From positions 2,312,001 through 2,376,000 of the forward strand of contig NZ_CP011270.1 of NCBI RefSeq assembly GCF_001610835.1: DNA of 64,000 bases. The letters run 5' to 3'. Made by a program: the position numbers and the translations under genes. The stretch is from Planctomyces sp. SH-PL14. GTDB taxonomy: Bacteria > Planctomycetota > Planctomycetia > Planctomycetales > Planctomycetaceae. The notes under the pieces were generated by a model. The model was not told where the DNA came from. It was given only the letters and a program-made list of their open reading frames with translations, and made no database searches. Below are positions 25,756-34,964 of the stretch, piece by piece (within the stretch, counting starts at the first letter, position 1; each line of letters starts with the position of its first letter).

Positions 25756-28700
25756 TCACCGGTTGAACAGGAACGCCGGACTGTTGATCAACGCCCACGC
25801 AATGTCCTGCGCCGCCGTCAGCCGCGCCGTCTTGAGCTGCTCTTCGCTCAACTTCGTCGCCCGCTCCAGCCGGGCGAACTTGGGATCGATCGGCAACGGA
25901 ACACCCGCCTCCTCCAGCTTCGCCTGCAGATCGACCAGCACCGGATCGACATTGCGGGGCTTGCTGGCCGCGTCGAACGCCGTCTGCAACTCCTTCTGCT
26001 TCGCATCCTGGTTCCGGAAGAAGTCCTCGATCACCTTCTTCTGGTTCGGCTTCCGCTTCGCCGCTTCCACCTTGGCGATCTTCTGGACGTTCTCCGGCAC
26101 GCCGATCACAAGCGGGGGCGCGGCGGTCGTCGTCGACCACCGGAACCGGCCCAGAGTGTGCTGGCCGTCTTTGTACTGCTGGTCCATCGTGAACTGGACG
26201 ACGACCTGCCCCGTCAGGGGCAGCTTCGTCTCGAACGTGGCGGTATGGCTCTTCCCCAACTCGGGATTGACTGCCCACCCGTTCCCCTCGTCCGCGACCT
26301 TGCCGTCGATCGCCGTCGTGACGTCGTAGTTCCCCTGGCTGAAATCGGCCCGGGCGTTCTGGAGGTCGACTTTGACCTTCATCTCGGGATGGTCCTTCGG
26401 CCAAGCCTCGATCGTGAGTTCCGTCAGTACGAAGTTTCCGCCGCCGGAACGCCCCGGGCCCTTTCCTCCCAGGCGGTCATCCTGCAGCGCCTCCAGGCGG
26501 AAGCCGGTCACGTTCTGGGCATCGAGCTCGGCCTGGATCGTGTAGGTCCCCTTGCCGTTCGTCCCCGTTACGAGGAGCGACTTGTCGTCCTGCTCCGCGA
26601 ACATGGCGTCCATGCTCGACTTGGCGTCGGTCGGGTCGAGGACGGTCCACTCGATCTGGCCCAGCGATTTCTCCCAGGCGTCGATCCGGGTCTGGAAGCT
26701 GGCGTTGTACTCGTCAAAGGCGGTCTTGGCGGCCGCGAGCTTGTCGGCGTGCTCCTTGTCGAGCTGCGCCTCACGGTCCTTGACCGGCTCAAAGGCCGTG
26801 TCATAGGCCATCTTCGCGGCGGCGATCGCCTCGGACCGCTTCTGCTCCTTCACCTGAACCGCGGGCTCGATCTCCTTCGCATAGGCTTCGAACTCGGTCT
26901 TGATCTGCGCCATGTCCATCGGCAACTGATCGAACAGTTTGAGCGACTGTGCGACTTCCTCCGGCCGGGCGGGCCGATTGAGTATCCGCAGGAACAGCTC
27001 CTCGACGACCTTGCCGTTGTCCGACTGCTCGGCCGTGATCTTCGCGATCGCGTTGTCCGCCTGCGAAAGGGCGTTTCCGACGGTTGGGCCGCTCATGAGG
27101 GCCATGACCGGTCCCAGCTGCATCCCGGCCGAACGCTCGCACTCGCAGGCGCTTTCGCGGACCGGCCGGCCGGTCGTCGCCAGGAAGGCGTCGGGGAGGT
27201 CGATCCCCGCATCGGGGATCTCGGCGGCTCGCGCGCCGGCGGGGAGGCCGGGGATGTTCGACTTCGAGCCGGTCACGTTGTGGATGGCATCGAAGAGGAC
27301 TTCCGACGGCAGCCGCCGGGCGATCGCGTGCGAAAAGTTCTGCTGGTCATCCTTGTTCCAGTCGTTCGTCTTGAGCGACATCTGGTACGTGCGGCTCTTG
27401 CAGATCGTCCGCATCAGGTGCCGGACGTCGAACTTGTGCTCAATGAAGTCCTTCGTGAGCCACTCCAGCAGCTCGGGGTTCGTCGGCGGGTTACCGGCCC
27501 GGATGTCGTCGAGCGGCTCGATCAGGCCGACGCCGAGGAGATAGCCCCAGACCCGGTTGACGTAGCTCCGCGCGAAATACTGGTTGTCCGGCGAGGTGAT
27601 CCACCGCGCCAGCCGCTCCCGCCGCGTCGCTTCCGCGGGCGCTTCGAACTTCGTGGCGTAGGGGAACTCCGGCGCGGTGATCGCGTTAGTTCGCAGGTGC
27701 GTCGTCTCGCCGTCCGGCTTGTCGAACACCTCCTCATAGAGCGGCCGGGCTCCTTCGACCGCAGTCCCGCCGATGTTCCCCTCGGCGTTCTTGGGATCGC
27801 GCTTGAGGGCGGTCCGGGCGAAGAAGGCGGTCGTCTGGTAGTACTGGTCCTGGGTCCACCGCTCGAACGGATGGTCGTGACACTTGTTGCAGTTGAACCG
27901 CACCGCCAGGAACAGCTGCGTCGTGTTCTCCATGATCAGGTCGGGATCACGGAGCGTCTTGTAGTACGAGGCGGCCGGGTTCTCCTTGTTTGAGCCGGTT
28001 GCCGTCAGGACCTTGTAGCAGAACTGGTCATAAGGCGTGTTGGTAGCGACCTCCTGCCGGATCCAGGTTCGCAGGAGCTTGGCTCCCTCGGCTCCGAGGA
28101 ATTTGCCGTTCACCTGCAGCATGTCGGCCCACTTGTTCGACCAGTGGTCGATGAAAGTCTCGCTGCCGATCAGCTTGTCGATCAGCTCGTCCCGCTTCGT
28201 CCGCGAGTCCCGGCTGTCCGCCAGGAACGCCCGAACCTCATCCGCCGTCGGCGGGAGGCCGGTCAGGTCCAGCGAGACGCGGCGAAGGAACTCGTCGTCG
28301 GTGCAGAGTGTCGAGGGGAGGATCTTCATCCGCTCCAGCTTCCGCGCGACAAGGCGGTCGACTTCGCTCCACGCTTCGGGCTCGGCCCAGGCAAAGCCCG
28401 AGCGGTCTCCCATGGCGGTGATCGTCGTGGCGGCATAGGCCCCTTCGTACCGGACCAGGACCGGAGCCTCGCCGCGGCGGAGCGTCGTGGCGACGCCGTG
28501 GCGGTTCGTCACGGCGACTTCGGTGTTGCCGCTGTCGAGGTAGGCCTCGGCCGTGACATCCCGCTGCCGGCCGTCCGCAAACGTGGCGACGACTCGCATC
28601 TGCTGCCGTCCGCCGATCGTCTGGATCACCGGATCGATCGGAGCGACTTCCACCTTGACGACCCGCGGCGACGCGAGGTCGAGCTTCGCCCCTTCGGCGA

Positions 28701-30873
28701 TCCACTGCCGGATCGTTTCGTAGTAGCGGGAGCCCGGCTTCGTGAGCTGTCCTCCCATGTGCGGGACGGCGCCGGTCGCCTTGAGGAGCATCAGGCTGTC
28801 ATCGGGCGAAGCGATGTTGACCCGGCGGGACGCCATGTCGTCGGTCAGGGCTCGAATGTCGTAGATCGGGTCGTATCCGCGGAGCGAGAGCTTGAAGCCG
28901 TTCTTGCCGTCCTTCGCTCCGTGACAGGTTCCCTGGTTGCAGCCGAGCCGCGAGAGGACCGGATTGACGTCGCGGATGAAGTCGACCGGGGCCCGCTGGG
29001 CGATCCCGGAGACGGTCGCCGGGACCTTGGCCTCCTGTCCCAGGACGGAGACCTTGACCTCGGTCGGGCCGTCCCCCTTGGCGAAGACGCGGCCGAGCGG
29101 CGTCACGACGACGCTGCCTCCCGCGGCCGACCAGTCTCCCATGCGGGTCACATCGACCCGGTCGCCGGTGTTGAGCGTCCCGGTGACCAGCAACTGGGCG
29201 TAGCTCCCCGGCCCGGTGAGGTCGATCTGGGCCGGCGTGATGGCGATCGCGGTCAGCGACGTTCCGGGCGGAAGGGAGTCCTTCGTTCCGGCAGTGTCGT
29301 CGTCGATGGCGGCATCGACGGCGGCAACCGCCTTCGCCGCTCCGGCGTCGACCGTCACGGCCGGGACTTCTTTGACGATCTGGCCGTTCGAGGCATCGAT
29401 GAAGCGGATCGTTCCGTCCGCTCCGGCGGCAATGACCTGCGTCCCGTCGTTCGAGAAGACCGAGACGTAGACCGGCGTCGGCAGTTCCGCCTGGGCCAGC
29501 AGTTTGACGTCCGACGTCAGGTAGGCCTCGAGCTTGGCTTTCTCCTCGGCCGACTGGGTGGTGACGACCTTGGAGACGATTGCCCGGATCTCATCCGGGA
29601 GCTTCGTGTCGAAGTCGCAGGAGGAGATGAAGACCTGTCCCTTGCCGTCGAGGCTGCTGCAGGCGACGACCCGCTTGCCGTCGCCGGAGAAGTCGACGCC
29701 AAAGACCCGTCCCTTCATTTCCGGGAACTTGCGGATGTTGTTGGCGTCGTCGCCGATGACGCGGGACGTGACCCGCTGCATCCGGTAGAGCCGCGGCACG
29801 CCGTCCGAGCTGGCGACGACAATCTCGTCCCGCTGCGGATGCCGGGTGACCGCCTGCAGTCCCCCCTTGAGGGCGCCCGGGGTGATCGAAGTGATGTTGT
29901 CGATGAACCGCTGCGTCTTGACGTCGTACAGCTTGGCGGTCATGTCCCGACCGACCGAGACGAGGTTCGAGCCGTCCACCGAGAACGCGGTGTCGACGAC
30001 CCAGTCGTCGTGGGACATGTTGAAGAAGACCTGCTCGCCGGTCGTGCTGTTGAACGCCCGGATCGTCTTGTCCGAGCAGCCGACTGCCACGAGCTGTCCA
30101 TCCGGCGACCAGCTGGCGCCGTAAATCGTGTCGAACGTCACCGGAACCGAAAGCGCGAGCTCTCCCTTCCAGGTTCCGGCCGCCATGTCTTCAGCGAGGT
30201 TCCAGACCTGGAGTTCGCCCATCCGGCCCGGCAGTCCGCCGGTGACGGCGATCCGCTTGCCGTCCGGCGAGAAGCGTGCAGACTCGATCCGTTCGGAGAG
30301 CCCGACGAGGCGGGCGACGAGGCCGGAGCCATCGGCCCGGTGGATGAGGACTTCGTGGAAGCCGGCGACCGCCAGCAGCCGGCCGTCGGGCGAGATATCG
30401 AGCGAGGTGATGACCGGGGGACGGCTGTAGACGGGCGGGTGGTTGACGTCGAACCGCTGGCGGGCGTTGGCCGGGGTATCGTCGACCGCTCCCTGGGCGA
30501 TCCAGCGGCGGATGAGGTCGATGTCGGTCGAGGCCAGGGGGGGCTTCCCCTTGGGCATTTCGGCCTTCCCCTCCGTAGGCGTAATCTCCGCCAGGAGGTG
30601 GCTCTCGTCCGGCTTTCCGGGGACGATCGCCTTGGAGCCGCTCTCGCCGCCGGCGACCAGCTGGTCAAAGCCAGTCATGACGTAGGCGCCGTTCGGCCGG
30701 GCGGGCTGGTGGCAGCCCTGGCAGTGGGCCTGGAAGATTGGACGGATGTGCTGGTGGTAGCTGACTTTATCGGCGGGCCGTTCTTCGGCGTGGAGAGGCG
30801 AAGTGGCCGGGGGGGAGAGAGCGAGCCAAGCAGCGGCAAACGCTCCGAGCGGAGCGGATCGGAGAAACGTCAT
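25756..30873 (-). CDS. Giant planctomycete cytochrome / WD40 / DUF1549-DUF1553 protein
   Basis: A 1705-residue exported protein. After a signal peptide comes a cytochrome-c-like domain (PSCyt1) with heme motif CQGCH at 51-55. A WD40-type propeller spans about 145-500 (repeated ISPDGRLLAVAG-like units), then an Ig-like stretch around 540-630. A second cytochrome-like segment at about 640 has CNQGTCH, followed by DUF1549 (about 840-1040) and DUF1553 (from about 1090). DUF1553 is interrupted from about 1310 to 1650 by a coiled-coil segment and a beta-rich ligand-binding-like region, then resumes with DIAWALINSPAFLFNR. Such proteins are thought to handle heme-linked breakdown of complex substrates. 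The usual DUF1501 partner is not adjacent. Confidence 0.93.
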   Translation of the reverse strand: MTFLRSAPLGAFAAAWLALSPPATSPLHAEERPADKVSYHQHIRPIFQAHCQGCHQPARPNGAYVMTGFDQLVAGGESGSKAIVPGKPDESHLLAEITPTEGKAEMPKGKPPLASTDIDLIRRWIAQGAVDDTPANARQRFDVNHPPVYSRPPVITSLDISPDGRLLAVAGFHEVLIHRADGSGLVARLVGLSERIESARFSPDGKRIAVTGGLPGRMGELQVWNLAEDMAAGTWKGELALSVPVTFDTIYGASWSPDGQLVAVGCSDKTIRAFNSTTGEQVFFNMSHDDWVVDTAFSVDGSNLVSVGRDMTAKLYDVKTQRFIDNITSITPGALKGGLQAVTRHPQRDEIVVASSDGVPRLYRMQRVTSRVIGDDANNIRKFPEMKGRVFGVDFSGDGKRVVACSSLDGKGQVFISSCDFDTKLPDEIRAIVSKVVTTQSAEEKAKLEAYLTSDVKLLAQAELPTPVYVSVFSNDGTQVIAAGADGTIRFIDASNGQIVKEVPAVTVDAGAAKAVAAVDAAIDDDTAGTKDSLPPGTSLTAIAITPAQIDLTGPGSYAQLLVTGTLNTGDRVDVTRMGDWSAAGGSVVVTPLGRVFAKGDGPTEVKVSVLGQEAKVPATVSGIAQRAPVDFIRDVNPVLSRLGCNQGTCHGAKDGKNGFKLSLRGYDPIYDIRALTDDMASRRVNIASPDDSLMLLKATGAVPHMGGQLTKPGSRYYETIRQWIAEGAKLDLASPRVVKVEVAPIDPVIQTIGGRQQMRVVATFADGRQRDVTAEAYLDSGNTEVAVTNRHGVATTLRRGEAPVLVRYEGAYAATTITAMGDRSGFAWAEPEAWSEVDRLVARKLERMKILPSTLCTDDEFLRRVSLDLTGLPPTADEVRAFLADSRDSRTKRDELIDKLIGSETFIDHWSNKWADMLQVNGKFLGAEGAKLLRTWIRQEVATNTPYDQFCYKVLTATGSNKENPAASYYKTLRDPDLIMENTTQLFLAVRFNCNKCHDHPFERWTQDQYYQTTAFFARTALKRDPKNAEGNIGGTAVEGARPLYEEVFDKPDGETTHLRTNAITAPEFPYATKFEAPAEATRRERLARWITSPDNQYFARSYVNRVWGYLLGVGLIEPLDDIRAGNPPTNPELLEWLTKDFIEHKFDVRHLMRTICKSRTYQMSLKTNDWNKDDQQNFSHAIARRLPSEVLFDAIHNVTGSKSNIPGLPAGARAAEIPDAGIDLPDAFLATTGRPVRESACECERSAGMQLGPVMALMSGPTVGNALSQADNAIAKITAEQSDNGKVVEELFLRILNRPARPEEVAQSLKLFDQLPMDMAQIKTEFEAYAKEIEPAVQVKEQKRSEAIAAAKMAYDTAFEPVKDREAQLDKEHADKLAAAKTAFDEYNASFQTRIDAWEKSLGQIEWTVLDPTDAKSSMDAMFAEQDDKSLLVTGTNGKGTYTIQAELDAQNVTGFRLEALQDDRLGGKGPGRSGGGNFVLTELTIEAWPKDHPEMKVKVDLQNARADFSQGNYDVTTAIDGKVADEGNGWAVNPELGKSHTATFETKLPLTGQVVVQFTMDQQYKDGQHTLGRFRWSTTTAAPPLVIGVPENVQKIAKVEAAKRKPNQKKVIEDFFRNQDAKQKELQTAFDAASKPRNVDPVLVDLQAKLEEAGVPLPIDPKFARLERATKLSEEQLKTARLTAAQDIAWALINSPAFLFNR

Positions 30874-31118
30874 CGGCGGGGCCTCACGCGACCAGCGAGG
30901 GATTTGTGGCGGGATTTACGTCACGGTCCGGGATTTGGCGGGCGGCCAGTCGTTGGGATCGATGATGCGATAGCCCCCGGCAGGAAGACCGGCGCCAGCA
31001 CGTCCCGGACAAAGGGTGGGGAGAGTCATCCAGACATCCACATCTGTCGATGCTACGGGTGTAGGGGGGAAGTTTTCAAGCAGGAGGAAGTATTCCCTGC
31101 GGAGCCAACGTCCCTCCA

Positions 31119-31446
31119 CCGGGTCCAGGGGTCACCCTGGTGGGGGATGCAAGGGGGCAACGCCCCTTTGCCCGCCGGAGGCCTGGCCGTCGAGAGATGT
31201 CTGAAGGAGGGCGTGTCCAAACGCGGACAACATGCCGGATGCCCCCTCACCAACCCGTGAGAATTGCAGGACCAGCGGCATCCCGTGAGGGAGTCCTCAA
31301 CACCGGTTCCGCAAACAGACGTCCGTTGCTTGCCACGGTTCCTCATCGAAGCGCCTCCGGCGGCAAGGGGTCGAAACCCCTTGACCCCAGCTGCCGTAGC
31401 ACATTGGGTTTGAGCGAGCGGAGTCGTGCCGGCAGGAACGCGATTC
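31119..31446 (+). repeat. Dispersed repeat, copy 7
   Basis: A full-length plus-strand copy between the divergent cytochrome and VOC genes, 246 bases from one start codon and 112 from the other. Hairpin 2 closes with T-A (AAGGGGT-CGA-A-ACCCCTT), unlike the C-G of most copies. Confidence 0.94.
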
Positions 31447-31557
31447 CCGCAATCCTCACAACACCCTCACCAACGCCACCCGGCCGATCGGTACACTCCC
31501 CCGCGATGACGGAAACCCACCCGTCACAGCCAACACACCCAGGAAACCTTTTCCCAG

Positions 31558-31932
31558 ATGGCTGAGCAACGCGTCGTCCCGGCCCTGCGGATCCTCCGCT
31601 ACGAAACCAGCGGCCCGTTCTACACGAAAGGACTCGGCTTCGAAGTCGAGTGGGAACACCGCTTCGAACCCGACTTCCCGGTCTTCGTCTCCATCGCCCG
31701 CGACGGGATGCGGATCTTCCTCACGGAACACACGGGCGACTGTCAGGTCGGAGGACTCGTCCACTTCTACATCCCGGACGTCGACGCCCTCTACCACGAA
31801 CTCCGCGACCGGGACATCCCGGTCACGGAACCGCCGAACGACTTCCTCCCCAGCCTGCGGACGATGACCGTCACCGACCCCGACGGGAACCAGCTCCGGT
31901 TTCTGACCCGCCACCCGCCCGGCGAGGACTGA
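31558..31932 (+). CDS. VOC (glyoxalase/bleomycin-resistance fold) protein
   Basis: A 124-residue protein of the vicinal oxygen chelate superfamily. It shows the single-module pattern: VPALRILRYETSGPFYTKGLGFEVEWEHRF, IARDGMRIFLTEHTGD, GLVHFYIPDVDALYHELRDRDIPV and the closing TVTDPDGNQLRFLTR. Proteins of this size act as dimers, either as small-molecule-modifying enzymes or as drug-binding (bleomycin-type) resistance proteins; the sequence does not decide. No operon partner is present. The stop lies 18 bases from the convergent nucleotidyltransferase operon. Confidence 0.85.
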   Translation: MAEQRVVPALRILRYETSGPFYTKGLGFEVEWEHRFEPDFPVFVSIARDGMRIFLTEHTGDCQVGGLVHFYIPDVDALYHELRDRDIPVTEPPNDFLPSLRTMTVTDPDGNQLRFLTRHPPGED

Positions 31933-31950
31933 GCCGCCGCGGCCGCCCGC

Positions 31951-32709
31951 TCACTCCCGCTCCTGAAGACGGACCCGCACCAGCAGATCGTTCAGCGCGG
32001 CGCTCCCGGCCGGAACCTCCGGCAGCGTCGTCTGCTCAAACGCCTGCCGCAGCTCACCCCGCAGCCGCTCATACTCCCGTTCATGGAACGCCAGGTCCGC
32101 ACGGTCGAGTTCCCCCTTCTCCGGACCGGCCGTCTTCCGGACGATGAGGTCGTCAACATGCGACAGCCGCGCCGTCTCGTTGAGCCGGACCAGATTCGCC
32201 TCGACCTCCCCCGTCTGCATCAGGTGGATGCCCGTCAACAGAACGCGGTACACGTACAGCAGCGGTTTCACCCGCGGCGGGTCGGTCTTACGGAACAGCG
32301 TCCACTGCGTCTCGGCAAAGCCGAGGTAGTGGTGCGCGTGGTGCCGCGTGACGCAGCCGCGGGCGATGCTCTTCAGCTCCTCGTGCTCCGGCGTCGTCAG
32401 GACGACGAGCGGAGAGAGGACCTGCTCCAGCACATACCCGTTCTTCTTCAGCAGCAGCCCGAAGAACTTGGCGACGTCATGCGTCACAAGGTCGATCTCC
32501 AGGCCGTCATGAATCCCCGACTTCTCGACGGTCTCCCGGCGGTCAAAGAGCCCCACGACCTCCGCCAGCGGCAACCGGTGCGCGCCTCGCAGGTCGAAGT
32601 CGGAGTCGGGCGACGGGAAGCCGTAGAGGTGCGCGCCGCTGATCGTGGCGAAGAGCAGCGGATAGCGATGTTCGGCCACCTGCCGGTGCAGCCGCGGATC
32701 GATCGTCAT
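31951..32709 (-). CDS. RlaP-type nucleotidyltransferase, second of a tandem pair
   Basis: A 252-residue protein resembling the RlaP branch (PF10127) of the polymerase-beta nucleotidyltransferase superfamily, linked by comparative genomics to RNA repair. The active-site signature is ISGAHLYGFPSPDSDFDLRG, with GA then the DxD pair at about 31-39. A third acidic residue is likely in LEIDLVTHDVAKFF. The rest is helical (GYVLEQVLSPLVVL, HHYLGFAETQW). Its ATG overlaps the stop of the upstream paralogue by four bases (32706-32709). No RNA ligase, kinase-phosphatase or methyltransferase partner is nearby, so the substrate is unknown. Confidence 0.8.
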   Translation of the reverse strand: MTIDPRLHRQVAEHRYPLLFATISGAHLYGFPSPDSDFDLRGAHRLPLAEVVGLFDRRETVEKSGIHDGLEIDLVTHDVAKFFGLLLKKNGYVLEQVLSPLVVLTTPEHEELKSIARGCVTRHHAHHYLGFAETQWTLFRKTDPPRVKPLLYVYRVLLTGIHLMQTGEVEANLVRLNETARLSHVDDLIVRKTAGPEKGELDRADLAFHEREYERLRGELRQAFEQTTLPEVPAGSAALNDLLVRVRLQERE

Positions 32710-33656
32710 GGCAGGGTCTCCTGAAGGGCGGCCCGGCGGGCCCGGATGAGGAAGGCGTTCGCCCGCTCGTAGTCGGGACGCTCGGGGAGCGTCGACTGCG
32801 TCAGGGCGGCATCAAACTCTTCGTGCAGCGACCGCCGCCACCGCTCGGTCTCGTCCCACGGCATCTCACCCCGGCGGATCGTGAGGAGCCGGTCGCGGTG
32901 CTCCTCGACCCGAACAGGAACTCGCCCCTCCCGCAGGACCCGGATCCCGGCGATCAGGAGGCGGATCAGGTGCATGACGTGTTTCCACTTCACCGCCCCC
33001 TGGTTCCGGAGGTCCGCCTGCATCTTCTTGAACTGCGAGAGGACGTAGCCGTTGTAGGTCTGGTAAACGAGCCGGGAGAGAAAGATTTCCCGCATCGCCA
33101 GCAGTTCCTCTCCCAGGGGCGTCGCGGACTCGACGAGCGGGGAATAGAGACACTCCAGCACGTTCGGGTTCGCCTTCAGCGCCAGGACGAGGAACCGCTG
33201 GACCTCCCAGTAGTGTTCCTGCGTCGCATCGCGTTCGATCTGCTCCGGCACGCCGTACAGCGACCACTGCAGTTCCGCCGACGGCAGGAACACGCCGCGG
33301 TAGTCCGTGTCGGAGTCCGGCCCCTCGAGCCCATAGGCTCGCGAGCCGATGACGCACTTCAGGATCACCCGCTCGTACAGGTCGCTCCGGGCCGCCGAGA
33401 CGGCCGTGTCGCCGATGGCTCCCGCCTTGTACTCCGCCAGCGGGATGAGCTCGTCGTGACCGAACGACTCCTCCACGCCGTCCGGAAACCGGACCCGATA
33501 GGCGTGATCGAGATCGGACGGGGCGCGGACCACGACCCCGACGGCTCCCTGGGGGTGGAGCGTCCGCGAGCCGCGGCCGGAGACGTCCCGCAGGACGACG
33601 ACCTGCGTGCCGGCCGAGTGCAGGAAGGGTCGGGAGTTCGGATTCGGGTCGGTCAT
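32706..33656 (-). CDS. RlaP-type nucleotidyltransferase, first of a tandem pair
   Basis: A 316-residue paralogue of the next gene. An N-terminal extension of about 100 residues (small beta-rich segment GAVGVVVRAPSDLDHAYRVRF) precedes the nucleotidyltransferase core VIGSRAYGLEGPDSDTDYRGVF, with an intact GS...DxD signature. Matching helices follow: EVQRFLVLALKANPNVLECLYSPLV, then KWKHVMHLIRLLIAGIRVLREG. The two paralogues align across the core and differ mainly by this extension, suggesting duplication and specialisation. The ATG at 33656 was preferred over an upstream one because the longer form adds unconserved sequence. It is divergent from the amine oxidase gene. Confidence 0.8.
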   Translation of the reverse strand: MTDPNPNSRPFLHSAGTQVVVLRDVSGRGSRTLHPQGAVGVVVRAPSDLDHAYRVRFPDGVEESFGHDELIPLAEYKAGAIGDTAVSAARSDLYERVILKCVIGSRAYGLEGPDSDTDYRGVFLPSAELQWSLYGVPEQIERDATQEHYWEVQRFLVLALKANPNVLECLYSPLVESATPLGEELLAMREIFLSRLVYQTYNGYVLSQFKKMQADLRNQGAVKWKHVMHLIRLLIAGIRVLREGRVPVRVEEHRDRLLTIRRGEMPWDETERWRRSLHEEFDAALTQSTLPERPDYERANAFLIRARRAALQETLP

Positions 33657-33741
33657 GAGATCGCAGGGGAACAGGGAGTCGGGTATAGAGACCGACGCGG
33701 CGGAAAGGTTCGGATCGCAACGGCCCGAGGGAGGTAGACCG

Positions 33742-34893
33742 GTGGAGCGGCATTGGGGCGTCATTGTGATCGGACTCGGCGGGATGGGGAGCGCCGCCTG
33801 CGTCGAACTGGCCCGCCGCGGCGTGCGGGTCCTGGGGCTCGAACAGCACGCGGCGGCTCACGACCGGGGGAGCTCGCACGGCGAAACGCGGATCATCCGG
33901 CAGTGCTACTTCGAACATCCGGACTATGTGCCGCTCCTCCTGCGGGCCTACGAACTCTGGGGGCGGCTGGAGCAGGATTCCGGCCGCCGACTCTACCGGC
34001 AGACGGGGCTGCTGATCTCCGGGACGCCCGACGGCGAAGCGGTCGCGGGGGCCCGGGACGCGGCCCGGAAGCATGGACTTCCGCTCCACGACCTCTCCGC
34101 CGCGGAGGTCGCCCAGCGTTTTCCGTGGTTCCGCAGTCCCGAGGGGCATGCGGCGGTGTTCGAGGAACGGGCCGGATACCTGGCGGTCGAGGAGTGCGTC
34201 CGGGCGCACTGGCAGGTGGCCCGCGCCGCGGGGGCCGAGTTGCGGGAGCGGGAGCCGGTCGTCGACTGGCAGGCGACTGATTCGGGAGTCGTCGTCCGCA
34301 CGGCGCAGGGAACGTACGAGGCCGACCGGCTCATCATTGCCGCCGGGGCCTGGTCGGGGCCGCTCCTGCGGGATCTCGATGTGACACTGAGAGTGGTCCG
34401 CAAAGTTTCCGGCTGGTTTCCGATTGCCGGCCCGATGGTTCATCCCGACACCGCCTGTCCGACCTACTACTTCGAACTCGATGACGGTGCGTTCTACGGT
34501 TTCCCGAGCCTCGACGGGGCGACGATCAAGGTGGCGGAACACAGCGGCGGGGAGCCGGTCGCCGATCCGGCCACTGTCGATCGGACGGTGCGGCCCGATG
34601 ATGTCGCTTCGCTCCAGCGGTTCCTGAGCCGCGTCGTCCCCGAGGCCGCCACGACTCCCGCGCGGACGTCGGTCTGCCTGTACACGCTCTCGGCCGATCA
34701 CCACTTCGTGATCGACCGGCATCCGGCTCATTCACGCGTCGTCTTCGCCGCAGGCTTCTCCGGTCACGGATTCAAGTTCTGCCCGGTCATCGGCGAAGTG
34801 CTGGCCGACCTGGCGCTCAACGGAGCAACGGCGCTCCCCATCGGCTTCCTGGGACTTTCGCGATTTGAATCCGGTGGCGAATTGCCTTTGTGA
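33742..34893 (+). CDS. FAD-dependent sarcosine/N-methyltryptophan oxidase family protein
   Basis: A 383-residue flavoprotein of the monomeric sarcosine oxidase / N-methyl-L-tryptophan oxidase (SolA) family, which oxidises N-methyl amino acids to release formaldehyde and hydrogen peroxide. It has the dinucleotide motif VIGLGGMGSAACVELARRG near the start, GLEQHAAAHDRGSSHGETRIIR, a second FAD segment LIIAAGAWSGPLL, and FSGHGFKFCPVIGEVLADL near the C-terminus. The Cys in KFCPV is where MSOX-type enzymes bind FAD covalently. The GTG at 33742 has GGGAGGT seven bases upstream and gives the family length. Confidence 0.9.
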   Translation: MERHWGVIVIGLGGMGSAACVELARRGVRVLGLEQHAAAHDRGSSHGETRIIRQCYFEHPDYVPLLLRAYELWGRLEQDSGRRLYRQTGLLISGTPDGEAVAGARDAARKHGLPLHDLSAAEVAQRFPWFRSPEGHAAVFEERAGYLAVEECVRAHWQVARAAGAELREREPVVDWQATDSGVVVRTAQGTYEADRLIIAAGAWSGPLLRDLDVTLRVVRKVSGWFPIAGPMVHPDTACPTYYFELDDGAFYGFPSLDGATIKVAEHSGGEPVADPATVDRTVRPDDVASLQRFLSRVVPEAATTPARTSVCLYTLSADHHFVIDRHPAHSRVVFAAGFSGHGFKFCPVIGEVLADLALNGATALPIGFLGLSRFESGGELPL

Positions 34894-34964
34894 TCGGATA
34901 GGTTTGACAGGCCTTGCGGGGATGTGCCATCGGTCCCCCCGCCCCTACGTCAGTGGAACAGGCG

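Noticed and set aside
28144-31260. A 1038-residue open frame on the plus strand opposite the giant cytochrome gene
   Set aside because: It is a shadow caused by high GC and third-position bias in the real minus-strand gene; the protein is Arg/Asp/Gly-rich with no domain or signal.
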